DNA of 64,000 nt, taken from Setaria digitata. Its lineage: Eukaryota > Nematoda > Chromadorea > Rhabditida > Setariidae. Below the pieces are notes generated by a model. It was given only the letters and a program-made list of their open reading frames with translations. It did not search any database and was not told the origin of the DNA. Below are positions 14,501 to 27,100 of the stretch, in pieces (position 1 is the first letter of the stretch; every line of letters starts with the position of its first letter). The position numbers were made by a program, and so were the translations under genes. The DNA is taken from contig RCAB01000034.1 in NCBI GenBank assembly GCA_003640385.1, forward strand, positions 186,001 through 250,000, in the 5' to 3' direction.

Positions 14501-17500
14501 TGAGTCATTGTAACAGCATGTGAGAGAAAAAACCATTTCAAGGATAAACAAACAATAATGGATGGAGCAAATCGATTCATGATGCATGTATTATCTTGTA
14601 TAGCATAACTCCTAAGCTTAAACTTCTTTCGTTATGACGAGAAGTAGGAAATCTCTTTAAAGCACTTACTAAAGTGATAGTATAGCTTTGAAAAAAACCA
14701 TATTATTAGTTTAGCTCTACGAGAAACTGTGCTGGCATGTTCTCACTTAGACTGAAAAGAGCCGGATTTTCACTTAGTTTTAGAGAAGTGACATTATCAC
14801 TTTAGCAAACTTCAAAGAATATAGCTTTTTTAGAACTTTGAGAAATTTTGGTTAAAAATTAAAGAAAATTAGAGAAGGAAGAATATTGGAAATTGTTCGG
14901 ACACATTTTCGGAACTAGTTAAGCCAGGACACTTTCATTTAGGCATCATGTTGTCAGAAATAAGAAAGAAATGAAAGAGATAGAAATGTAAAAGAAAATA
15001 AACCCTCCTAAATTATATCCATGATCTAGTTCCTTGACTTAAAATAATTCATATTTCCAAAATTGCCATATTTTTGCTATCTAGAAATACATTGTACACG
15101 TAGTACTTTGGAAATGCAATTTATACCTAGGATTTAAAAAACCTCCAGATCTAGTCGGCATTCCTTCCTTTGCAAAAAGAAGAGAAAGACATAACTTTCA
15201 GAGTAGATAACAAATAAACCATGTCTCCATGGAATTAGCGAGTAAAATACTGGAATAAGTAGAAAGGATCAGCAAAGAAATATTCGTTTTCGAATGTTTA
15301 ACTTAATTCTGTTTATTCCTGCTTACCGGTCCGTAAAATTAACTACTTCAAAACTTTACTTGATAATAAAGATTAATTAATGGAATCTGAATAGAGACCT
15401 TCATATCTCTATTTTCTTTTCATAAATTTGCATATGAAATAATTTGTCTTTCTTAATATAAAATATCCTGTGATATCCAACCATCGTATCAAGATCTAAA
15501 GTATAATTAAGGAAGATTCATAAATTAAACTTCTTAAAGCAAAATGAGTCCAAAAAAAATGTGTTTCAAACTCTTTCTCCGACACCCAGATCATTCTCCA
15601 TCATTTTTATTTTTCATTGCTTATAAGCTTTTTTCTCAAATTTTAACTATGAGTATATAACTAATTTGTCACAAAGGCAGCAAGATAACCCGAATTTTCT
15701 TAGATAATGCTTGCATATGGTATGAGAAAGTTGCAAAATCGAATAGTATTGCATATCATTTTATATGTTTCTCTAGTTTGCATCCAATTTACTGTTGTAT
15801 TTCATCATTTTTTGGTCCTTTATATTTTCATATCATCTGCATCATTTTCTTTCAGATGCATTTTCAAAAAAAAAAAAAAAAAAAACAAAATAAAAAAAAA
15901 ACAGAAAGGGATTCATAAAACTTATTGTAATAGTCCTTAATTACAAAATGAACTGATTGAATTCTTATTATATTTAAATAGGAAAAATGGTGATGGTTGA
16001 TATTTTATTTTATATTTCCAAAATTGCAAGAATAAATCATGCTAAGTAACTTTTAAATTCACCTCGAAAGATGGGTTTCACCATTTTGCAGTTCTAGGAT
16101 TAATAAAAATTAAGCCTGTAAAGAAATATTACTAAATTATTTTAAATTTTATTTCAGTTTGGAAATGAAAGCATGAGAACTTTTAAATTAATCACTTTTA
16201 CTGAAGGAATTCCAACACACTGACTTATACTGAGACTTTTTTATTTCAAGATGAGAAACGGACTGCGAACATAATTTTAATCTGCAATATGTGTCCTAAT
16301 TAATTATCTCATATAATCACTTCGCAATACCTAAGTTCACTGATCATAATTTGGCAACATGAAATTTCAAATTATTTCTCTTTAACATTCCTGCAATTAA
16401 TTCTTTTTCTTTCCAACAAAGAAAATTAAATTTTGGGACAAAAAGTTGATTTAAAAAGAGTTTAATCAAAGTTATATTAGAGCATGCTTCTCATTTACAA
16501 CAAACACTAAATACTAAAACTGAAAAATGAAAAACTGCTGGGCCAATTTTGATTATCAACTAACATTATAATATGGATTACGCTTAGAAGTCGGTGATGA
16601 GCCTCCTCAAATGAATATTGTATTGCTATTTCTTCATCATTCTTAGACAAAGGTAAACTTTAACTATTCTATTCATTTAAAATACATCGAAAATTTCTCT
16701 ACAGTCTAATTCTTTACCAATATTTTTAATTGCCATTTAAATTTAAAAAAAAAAGAAAAAAAACACCTCTCGCAATCTTATCCTTTACTGATTTTTTGAA
16801 TTCATTCATGAAAAATTCTTAAATTATTTATGATTGAGGAGAAAGTGAATATGAATTGACATTCTAAAAGTCTAGAAAAATTTACTTCAGTGGTTTTTTT
16901 TGTAATAATCCTTCGGCCGATGTAGCTGCCAGTTTCAAAAAGCCCTTGTAGTTCATTGCACTAAATATGCTTACTTCCCATTACAGATATCCGGCCATTT
17001 TATCATATCATTAATCATGTCTTTGAAGATAGAGATAGAAACATTACAGCCTTCTGAAAATGGCTTTCCAATTTCTCCGAGCAATTCCGTTATACTTTCT
17101 TTCTTCCTGCTTTTTTCATGGTATGTATTTTGAAGTGTTTCATTTAACAAATAATATACGTTTTCATAGTACTTTTCCTCACATCTCGCAGCTAAAAAAT
17201 TCAACTTTAACAAAAATATGCAAAATAATCAGACAAACCAAAATAATACAATTCATCATAAATGCCAATCTGAGTGCCCATACTGATCTAATAGTTATAT
17301 GCCATTGATATCACAAGAGCATCTTGTAGTGCGATTGGTGTAATATCTGAACTGAATAATTAGTTTACTAGGATATGGTTTGCAAAGCTAATTTTAAAGA
17401 AACTGATAAATTTAGAAAAAAAAATGTTCAAAGAGGCTTGCTTATTTCCAATTACATTTCCAATTTAAGAGAAGTTTTTAAATGTTTGCCAAATTACCAT

Positions 17501-20386
17501 TCGTTTCTAAACTGGTTGACGCTACAAATGTAATGACAACTAAATAAGTCTTGCTCCTTTCATTTTATAACCAAATTGAAAATAACATCAGATTTTTATT
17601 AGATAGTAGACCTAACAAGGATTGAAAAATCAAAGTGTGAGTAAGAAATCACGGCCAGTAATCAGCCAGATCTTAAATTAATGATGTAATAACGTCTCTC
17701 TAATGTGACTGAAAATAATTTTCTTTTTTTAAACAGTCTTACGTATATATTTGCCTATCATGATTTATTATTTTTAGCAAAAGTCTAGCATTGTATTTTC
17801 TACTTTTGTTTTTCCAAAGGCTGAAGCAATTGTAATGACTATGTTCTGCACATGTTTTTTTCAGATGCGAAAGGGGAAAGAGTTTTAGTATAACTAAGCT
17901 TCATTCATAATAGTTGCTTTCAGAAATTGTTCCAGAAATCTAAAGATTTTATTAGAGAAATAATGATTGAAGCAATTTGTTAATACCAGTAATTTATAAA
18001 TTTGAATTAAACTCAGTTATATCATGCAATGAAGATACTGGCTGGATCGATTTCACATAATGCCAGATATCATTTGATATTTTGATTTTAAGAAAGGCAA
18101 TGCTTTCATAAATTTCCGCTGTTTTAAAAAGCAATGCTAATGCTTTCCGAAAGAAAGAATGAATTAAATCTTCATATCTTTGACTCTGGAAATAATGTCG
18201 ACCATGCCTTACAAATACAATAAGATATCTAGGATTTGTCTAACTTCATAGTTTTGAATTATCTATTAAGCACATTTTCCACAATTAAGACATTCGCAAT
18301 AACTTGTCAGATTTTCAATAACTATCTTTTTTCTTGTTACAGTACATTAATAGCCATTACTATAATAATTCAATTCACTTCAGAAACAAGAAAAAACAAG
18401 ACAAAATGGCTTAGTATCTAAGTTTAAAGCTGGAATTTCAATATGATAAAAAAAATAATAAATTTACTTAAGTAGCAAATGCATGGCTGTAAATAGCGGA
18501 AACAGATTCAGCGAGAAAATGAATCTTTTTTTTACACAGAAACAAATATAAATGCTATTTTGTTTGAGGTACCAAAGGGACGATGATAAAACTTTCTCTG
18601 AAGAAAGCTCTTCCTAACTTCACAGCTATTGAAGACAAGTGCATGTCATACTTCCTGTTCAATTACTGCTTTTTTTGTAGTATTTTTGTTTGGAACAGTC
18701 TTAAAAAATTTAAACTGAAAAAAATTTTTGTATTTAATAAACTGAAAACTTTTCATCGACATAAACAATTACTACCGCTCTTTGTTGGTTACGAAAAAAT
18801 ACATTGGTTGGCATTGAAAAATGAATACTCTGTTCAATTCTTGGATAGTTCGTTTCCTGAAGTGACACAAACATTAGCTTCATAGCTTCGGATGGAAATG
18901 CTTTCCTAAATTTTTCTAAAAATAAATATTCACTGCCGAAAAATTACAGCAGTTCAGAATACCGCTTGATGGTGGTTTATATCATAAATAACCGATGACT
19001 GATGTCAAACTTTTCCTCATCGTCCATGAGAAAACAAGTTATTCTTTAATTTTTTTTTCTTGAAATTCTTGAAATTGTTTTTTTCAGAAAAAAAAAAGGG
19101 AAAGAGAAGCGGATAATATCCACTTTGTTAGTTTGTTAACAGGATGTCCACAATCTCAGAGCCTGCAAACAGATGGCTCGGTATTTGGATTTAAATATTT
19201 TTATTTCGAAATAAAAGTTTTACCAGTCAAAGCAAGTGGTACTAATAAGAGAATGAAGTTAAAGTGATAGCTCATTAGCACAGAGTTCAATGAATTTCAA
19301 ACAGTTTCGAGATAATCTACGTAGAGGCTTTGTGATATTCTCGTTTTTTAAAATCAACTCAAAAGGGATCGGTATAACGACTTTTTTTTTATTGGATAAA
19401 TAAAATTTTTGTCATTTTTCAAAAAAAAATTTGAAAAATAAAAAGTTAACATGAGCGAAAAGTGAATTTTTTGAAAATTTTATCATTATTAGAAATCTTA
19501 AGAATGGACCAGTACAAACAGGAATCAAAATAAGGTGGATTCTTTAGAAGTGAACAACTGCTGCGTACAAAAACCGCTTTCATAGATGCTAAAAATTATT
19601 CTTGAAAAAGTGGAAAAATATATGAAAATTTGTAAATTTTCATAAACAAGAGCCTTGATTGATAAAATGAAAGTACAAATCACGAAAGGCAGAAGATTTA
19701 AGATTTTTGTTGATAATATTTTGTCCGAAGAAATTCCAAGACTCACTATGAGTTTTTTCTGCAGCGGGAAAAAGAGCGCGGGAAGGAAACACTGATTTTA
19801 TAAATAGCATTTCATAAAATGAAGTTTTGAAATGTTTCCAAAACTCCAAGGATTCTTTTTCTTTATTCATGGGAAATAATTTAAAATCGCAAAGAACAAA
19901 AAGACACGGTATGCAGTAAGCAAATTTCTCAATAAAGGATTGAGCTAAAAAAAAAGGATGTAGAACAGAAGTATTTGGCGTGAAGTGTTAATGAGGTTGA
20001 AAATCGTTAAATCTCAGGATAGATGTGAATTACAAAAGGTCAAATACAAGATTCAAAAATGATACGACCATATTTTTAGGCAGGAAATTCACTCGAAATT
20101 CGAAAGTACTATTTTTAAGGTACTATTTTCCACTTACAACTTCCTTTACTTTTCCAATACACTTCACTAAATTATTTGGAAGATATAAGTAGATAGACAT
20201 CTTCCACTACGTCCGATCTACTTCATAAATTAGACAAAATTTTAGACAACCTGAGTGAAGTGTCCGTGAATCATTTTTTCTTCACATGAAATGGCATTTC
20301 CACTACAAATGTGACAAACAGTTAATTAATTATCAGTGAAAATGCCACCAGTCACCTCTAATCGTTCTTTTGTTGATCAAGCTTAC
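11559..20386. other. Long AT-rich interval, probable 5' introns of plc-1
   Basis: About 8.8 kb upstream of the first secure plc-1 exon. It has poly-A/T runs (for example near 11981, 13411 and 15867) and no long convincing reading frame. Apart from the candidate minus-strand exons described separately, I see no gene, RNA gene or mobile element here. Confidence 0.5.
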
Positions 20387-20421
20387 TTCCAAATTCAGCG
20401 TAAAGGTGTCGTGAATCAGTC
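13728..20421 (-). other. Candidate upstream exons of plc-1 (or of another minus-strand gene)
   Basis: Four open segments have an acceptor-like and a donor-like motif. 20421-20387 is 35 nt, between TTTCAG and GTAAGC, and can read SRHLYAEFG. 17191-16975 is 217 nt, between TTTTAG and GTAAGC, and holds a 71-codon frame including ITELLGEIGKPFSEG. 13913-13875 is 39 nt, between CAG and GTAAGA, and reads NYPSVSFRNDAR. 13763-13728 is 36 nt, between GCAG and GTAGTG, and reads EPLVDAMVGYA. The two short exons near 13.8 kb keep phase with each other and with the secure exon at 11558. The 35-nt exon ends in phase 1, so it can join either 17191 or 13913. The 217-nt exon ends in phase 2 at GTAAGC and does not join 13913; a weaker internal GTAATG donor (end 17048) would. 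No domain is recognised. Confidence 0.35.
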
Positions 20422-23159
20422 CTGAAAGAGATATTATGCGAACAGTTTGTAATTTTTGCAAAAGCCCAGTATTTTCAATGCATGATGATCATTTTAATTG
20501 TTACTAAGTGGTCGAATGTAAACAAATAAACAAATTGCCAAAAATTTGATCTCCAAAAATCTATGCAAAAATAAATCAGTTATGATGAGGCTGATGCAGA
20601 ATATGATGATAAGAGTGTTTGTTATAAGCATTCTAATTATATTTTCCTTATTTCATTGTCCAGTAATCTAGAGAAGTCTAAAACTTGGAGAGCTTTCACA
20701 TTTCATGTAAGGAAAACTTTTTACATTTTGGCGTTTTGTATCATTTCAGTTAATTGCATAGTACACTCCTTTGCATTTAAACTGTACTAAAATATCTTTT
20801 TCCGTGCATTTCTGTTCACTTTATTCTTTCACTTCTGTTGGCTTATAATCTCAACGATAACAAAGAAAAGATATGGATAAAAATAATCAATTAGAACTTT
20901 TTGTTTTAAGGATATTTCTGTGAAAAGAATGAAAAAACTACCTAACTATAAAAATCAAAATCGTCAGCTCATTTGAATAATAATGTGGTTAAGGATCATA
21001 TAAAAAAATGTCAGAAGTGAGTTATAACGGAATACAATAATAAATTTTTACTGAAGAGTTTGCTGATTGAAACTATAATTGATTGATTAACTTCGACACT
21101 TTTTAAGAACTGGTAGATGAATTGTAGATATCTGTTTGAGTTCTACTTAACGACAGAGCTATAATATTGCCACTCCTGAGATCAGCCTACGATGTGTGTA
21201 TCGATGTGGCTAATTGGTAGAAAATCAACCAGTCAAGATGTATCGAGCAATCCCAAGAACACAAGACCAAGTAAAGGGAATTTGTTTTATTGGAAATCTT
21301 TCAGCAGAAGATTCATTTTTACTCAGGCATCGTAAAGGTATGATCCCTCTGCTTCAAAATTTGCTTCAATTTCTCAAGTTAAAGTTATGTATATTCACTG
21401 GACAGTTATGAAAACCAACTTTCATAGAAAGAAAATGAGACGATACTTGCATAAGGTCTTTGAATGTCTCGAGGAAAAATTTTAGATTTCTAACTTCACA
21501 AGCAAAGCTAGAGACTAATTAATTGCTCCAAATAATCCCATAATGATTATCAGACAGTGATAAACAAAAGCAATTATACATGTGTACAGAATGAAAGAGC
21601 GAAACACAAAAGAAAAACAACATGATTTCTAGGAAATTCTGGAATCGAGGAAGCATTTTATCTTAAATGCCCTCTTTTGAATTGAATAATTCCTTTACTC
21701 GAAATTTCAGTTCTTCAAAACTAAGATGATTACAGTGGATGGATCAGCCGTTTCATGGTATTGTAGCAAGTTACTTTTCCTGAATATTTTGAGGGGAAGT
21801 ATCTGGGCAAGGGTTCTGGAACAAACGAAGTATATATTATTTTACAACAAAGAGTCAGTTGTTTTCGGTAGAAACAGTAGGTCAGTTCAGAAATATTTTG
21901 ACAATGACATTCTTTGGGAACGATGCAAATCTACGACCTGAAAATTTTCAACAGGAAAGCAAGCAATTTCACTAAATTTGACATGACTCATTGAATGCAT
22001 TATTTGAACTTTGAGTCAGACTGCTTGATTAATCAATTACTTAATCAACCTCATAAACTTGTGAAGGGATGTTTCAGTCACCTGTGCTGGACAAAATATG
22101 CTCAGCATTCTTAGTTAATTATAATTCGAACATCCATCACTAATTTTTAGAACAGATATTTTATATTTATCAAGCCCAGACCTCTGAACAGCTAGCCAAA
22201 CTGACTTATTTTCTCACATTTCTGATAATTTCTTAGCTGGAAGAAAGGAACTGAATATGAAAGTTAATAAAATATTTTAAATTGATCTAGGATGATCTTC
22301 GTACATAAGCACGATAATACCAAGTACTGAAAATTTTAGCTTTTTTATTTATAGGTCGACATATCTTTTATTACAACAGAAAAAAAAAATTGGCAGCATT
22401 TTAATAGCCGAAGTTTCTATTCGCAGAAAGCAGTATTGTTTTCTTCTTTTCGAATTAATGAATAATGCAAATTGTTGCATTATATTTTGTAGTTTCTGTC
22501 TATCTTAGAAAGTAAGAAATGATGAGTGAGACTGGAAGTGAACTTCAGATCAGTTCAGTGAATGTGACACTTATTTCTTTTATTTTCTACATTTTCAAAA
22601 TTTCAATAAAACATGACGTCATTACGTTTCCTGCTATTACACTTTCGCAGTAAATCAATTAGAACCTTCCTCAGAAAGTAAAAAAGAGACAAGAATTTTT
22701 AACAGTTATTTGTTGCAGTTAAGAAAGCCTTTTATAAACTAATTGTCAGATGATAGTCATGCTTGATTTTTTCTCACCAAGAACATGATGAAACAAGAAC
22801 TCGAAACTGATCACTTCTCTCGTCTTCAAATATTTCTATTGAGGAAAGAAACAACTGGTTTGTATAAATTACCGCTTCAAATTGAGTTTTTCCTTTCTTG
22901 ACTTAAGGATTCGTACGCCATTTAGCTTCAACAAATGCGAATCTCGAGCTGTGATCCCTGCACAACAGCCGACAAGCGGAGGGAGGCACGCTACCTAACT
23001 TCTTTTCTGCTAAGGTGCCATTTAACTTCTCACTGAGAAACATCCAGTTCCACACTAACCACGCATTCCACGGAAATCCGGCATGAAGCTGCAAACCGGT
23101 ACCACACAACACTCACGGAAGCAGCGCGTGCTACCCGTCAAGTTAAAGGAATCCCCTCA
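20422..23159. other. AT-rich interval without a recognised gene
   Basis: No supported coding sequence. A minus-strand open stretch at 22903-23112 is more GC-rich than its surroundings and begins near the divergent promoter region, so it could contain a 5' exon of the minus-strand gene. Its frame does not connect convincingly to anything downstream. Confidence 0.4.
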
Positions 23160-23195
23160 CATTTCGTGACGTAAACGTCTTTACGTCACGAAATG
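23160..23195. promoter_or_regulatory. CRE-like perfect palindrome between divergent genes
   Basis: Two 16-bp arms (23160-23175 CATTTCGTGACGTAAA and its exact reverse complement at 23180-23195) flank a 4-bp spacer CGTC. Each arm contains TGACGTAA/TTACGTCA, the core bound by CREB/ATF-type bZIP proteins. It lies about 940 bp upstream of the tps start, on the side where the minus-strand plc-1 gene would begin, so it could serve either or both promoters. The sequence is seen directly; regulatory function is inferred. Confidence 0.5.
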
Positions 23196-23215
23196 GCATC
23201 CGACAGCACTTCGGT

Positions 23216-23655
23216 ACCTTCTCTTTTCTCATTCCTCTCCAGTCTGTCCATTTCACTCAATGTCGCTTTCTATCGTTCTCTCTCTCCTTCCTCTACATCT
23301 TTTTGCCTCTCTTTCCCATCCAACAGTGGAAGGTTCTCTAAATATGATCTTTGGTTGCCGCCTAGAAAAGTTTTTCTTATTTGTTGATGAGCTCTTTTCC
23401 CTACACTCAGAGTCTCTCTTTCTTTCTCTTCTCCTCAAAGTAATCACGTCTAGTCGCAGCTCTCGTTCTTTCTTCCTTTCCTTAGCATACTTCAAACACA
23501 GTCGTCTGTTTGGCAACTCTCATTTCGAATCTTTCTCTATTTTGATGAGAAACCTTCCTTCTTCACTTCCTCAACGACTGTTTCTCCACTTGCCTCTCCT
23601 CCTTTCCACCATCTTCTCACCATTCTTTCATGTCTCTCCCTGTTGTATATAATCG
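23216..23655. repeat. Pyrimidine-rich (CT) tract
   Basis: About 440 bp strongly biased to C and T on the plus strand, with many TCTC, TTCC and CTCTCT runs. It is open in several frames on both strands only because of this bias. It lies in the intergenic region upstream of tps and may be promoter-proximal low-complexity DNA. Confidence 0.6.
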
Positions 23656-23784
23656 GATAGCTATTGTGATCCATGTCGACCACAGAAAAATACGTATATA
23701 AGTGAGGTAGAAGTAAGGCGGGCGTCGTTTGGAATTTTTAAATTGCCGGGTGTTGTAGAATGGTTCGGGTATGAGAAATTGCGT

Positions 23785-23822
23785 GGGATCGGGTCGGGCC
23801 AAGTCGGGTCAAGTTGGGTCAG
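23785..23822 (+). repeat. Short degenerate GGGTC repeat
   Basis: Four or five GGGTC-like units spaced 5 to 11 bp apart (GGGATC, GGGTC, GGGCC, then CGGGTC and TGGGTC after AAGT or AAGT-like spacers). This is a local G-rich cluster in otherwise AT-rich DNA, about 310 bp upstream of the tps start. Confidence 0.6.
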
Positions 23823-24118
23823 ATGTGTCGAGTCTGACTCATGCATCAGTCTACCATTCCATCGACTCTTGCTGTAGCTGATAATGAGAATAATAGTACA
23901 CCATGCTGATAATGATATCACACAGCCCCCATCATCGCACTGTACCACTGGTCCCTTCTTTCGTTCATTTATTCATTATTCGCTGGTAGCATGTTTTCCT
24001 ACAAGTGCTTTATGGTCATCGTTCTTCCATCTTTGGAAACTCGCCACTTCATTTAATTTTACTACTTAAAGTTGATGGTGTATGTCATAAATCGAATGAT
24101 ACCTTCGGGATTTTGTAA

Positions 24119-24130
24119 TTCCTCTTCCAG
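24119..24130 (+). promoter_or_regulatory. Probable trans-splice acceptor of tps
   Basis: TTCCTCTTCCAG ends five bases before the ATG at 24136. A strong acceptor with no paired upstream donor and a very short leader is the usual arrangement for nematode spliced-leader addition. It supports the chosen start codon. Confidence 0.6.
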
Positions 24131-24135
24131 GAGAC

Positions 24136-27100
24136 ATGGATCAAAGTAGCGGGCGTTTAATAAGTGAAGGACGACTGATAACAAGGGAGACAGAAAAGGG
24201 TGACCTACCGACCGATATTCCGGATGCAACACTTTTAACGAATACAGTGGGTGAATCAGTGATCGACAGGACGTCACATTCCAGTGTGTCACAATCCGAA
24301 ACAGTGCGAGAAAATTTTGGTGATCGGGAAAGTAAAGTGCAGGTGACAAGTCTCCAGAATAGTACATGTGGTTCATGTAGATCTACAGATGACATTGATA
24401 GGTAAGTCATCTGGTACTTCTTCAGTTGCAAGTACTCCAGTGACTACCGCACAAAGTTTTGGAAAGTGCACCCTTCAGTCGTTGTCTTTCCTGTTGATAG
24501 CAAATGTAATAATTCCGCGCCATATCTGTGGTTTCAGAAAAAACCGTGAAGTGTAATACTTCTTATCGTTTATGTTGTTAATCACTTGCATGAAAGTAAT
24601 GTTTTTTCACTTCATATATAACATTACTGATGAGATGTTCAAAGTGCCACGCAAAATGATAATGCACTGTTGCTTTTTCAAACCATGTAATTGTCTGTTC
24701 TGTACCTAATTTCATCCGGTGACCGAATTCGAATTTTGAATTTGGAATATGAAATCCATAACTAAGTCAAATAATATGCCAGGATTTTTTCAATCGCACG
24801 ATATCTATATTCAGTCGGCAGTTTCCTTTGCGTGTCATGGTCTGGTTATCAATTCACTGTCTGGATTTGACATGTGAGGCCATGGATTTCAAACAGTATC
24901 TCAAGGTGGCACAAAGTAATGGTTAAGCATCTCGGTAGCTGGACATACCTCTTGATGAAACTGGGTTTTTTCAATTTTTTAAAAATTGAAATTGTAGCAA
25001 CAGTGAGGAAGTGAACAATCGGCTCCGATTAATGAACAACAAAGAGATGCAAAGCAAGCTGACGACGAAAACTTTGCCTACAGGAAAGCTTGTTAACCTG
25101 TTGCCAGAATCAAATGACCAAGAAAATTGTACATTTTTTGGAGTGGACAGTGAAGAACAGGACAATCAAACTACTACTCAAATTCTGGCTGATCGTCCAT
25201 TTCAGCGGTCCGCTCAAGCTCTCAGAAATGATACGGATTCTGTCGGAAGAGTTCGGCGGGTAGACTTTTATTTTTGGTATTTTTGGTAATGCTTTATTAT
25301 TTTTTCTTTTCAGTTAGGATAAAGAGAGAAAAGAAAGAATTTTATTGTAAACGATCTATAATTTATTTACCCTGGATTATATGTTGAGAAAACTGTCTAT
25401 GCAAATTAGAATGGAATTCTTTTTTTTTTTTTTCTAGTAGTTTATGGTTTGGGCAGTATTTTGGATGGCTTATATGAAAGCTTGGATTATGATAAACTTT
25501 GGAATTTTGTAACTAATTTTTTAAAACCTGGGAGATGCAGAGGTATATAACGCAACCTAGGTGGATTAGGATAAATTCGTTGGAACGTTTTATTAAATCT
25601 ACATTTAACATTCTCACAAAAATCGAGGCTTTTTTTTCTTTATCTTGAAATTTCATTTTTTAGGAAATGGAAAAGATTTTGTTGAAAATGGATGAAGGGG
25701 TCCCGGATATGGAGCTAATTGACGATTTTCTTCGGGAATGTTCCATAATTTTAAGAAATCGGTGGCGAGCTCGAGATAGATTTTCTGAAATTGCATTCCA
25801 GGTCCTAGGCGGTGTTGAATTTTCGAAATGTTTTTTTTTTTTTGAATTGTAAAAAATTAATAATGAGTATATTGTCAGTTATTTTGATGAGAATTCCCTT
25901 GATTTTGTCAATTTCCATCACCAGAAATATATTTTAGGGCTTACTTTTGGTGCTCGAATTTTGCTTAGCTTATACGAAATCGTATGATCCTATGTTTGAC
26001 TACTTTTTGTCGAGTTTGGGCTATAATTCGGTCGCATTCTGGCGTCTTGCCGTTCCCTTGATATATGACTCGGATCTATCTGCCGGTACTCATTATCGTG
26101 ATGCCTTATTGTTCGCTCTGGCACTTTACGATGTCAACAACAGTAAAAGTCGTTTACGGTTATAATTAGCTTCATTTGAGTTTTTTCTTGGCTCGAGCTC
26201 TCTGTAGAACTGTGTCATGCCGTCGACAGTCAATGGTTTGTAAGATAGGTCACAGAACAAGGTTGTTACATCTCCCTAATTGCATTTTTGGCACTTCTAG
26301 GGAATTATATGCAGCTGTTCCTGGTGTTCGGCAAAGTATGCTCGGGATCCATGCCAAGCGCTTTGGCGAAAAATACCGCCACTTACAGGTTTATTTATTT
26401 TGTCACATTTCGTAATTAAAGCCGAATTAATCTTTTTTTTTTTTTTCTCGAATCATAACGAAATAACAGATGATGCGAAGTCGTGCAAGTTCGAGAAGAT
26501 CCAGCATTCAAGGTTCAATTGAAAATCTGGATTTATCGGAGCTTGAATTTGATGAGCCGACTGAAAATGATGCACATGCCGGAGGTGGACTAACTGATAT
26601 TTCTCATCACAAGGTTTTATATTCGCATATTTGTTTTTTAAGTAAGAATTAAGTTTTTATTGCAGTAATTAATCTAAAAATGGAGATTTCATCGAATTTG
26701 GGTCGTAAAAAAAGCAGGTGAGTCAAGACTGAGCTTAATACTGGTCATGTGGACTTTATGAAGAATGCTGACTTGTATTATGGAGTGAAATGTTATAAAT
26801 AGAGTCTTTAATTAAAAATATATAAACGAAGAAAGCTTATAAAACTATGACAAAATAGTCACTTTCACATGTTTTTTCCTCCTTCTTTTTGTATAACTTT
26901 GAACTGGTTACAGGTTATGCATTGAAGATTTCTCATGAATTTTTCATTTTTAGCACATATTTCTTCCTCTTTATATGTATAGTAAAAAATAATAATAATA
27001 AGGAAAAAGAACGTTATTTAAGTATGGTGAAATGAGACAGATTTTTTACTTTCAAAAAATCTTGACAGTCAAGATTTAGCTGAATTTCTCAGTCCACAGA

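Noticed and set aside
18583..18885. 100-residue plus-strand open frame
   Set aside because: Lys/Phe-rich composition expected of AT-rich DNA, no motif and no splice partners.
21185..21270. Possible tRNA (GTGGCTAATTGGTAGAAAATC)
   Set aside because: Only an A-box resemblance; no matching acceptor or anticodon stems.
22903..23112. Minus-strand 69-residue open frame starting MLCGTGLQLHAG
   Set aside because: No family similarity, and its end phase does not join the candidate plc-1 exons; at most a 5' untranslated exon.
23253..23652. Open frames of 87 and 130 residues on opposite strands
   Set aside because: Products of the pyrimidine-rich tract; low-complexity Ser/Leu/Phe or Arg/Glu content.
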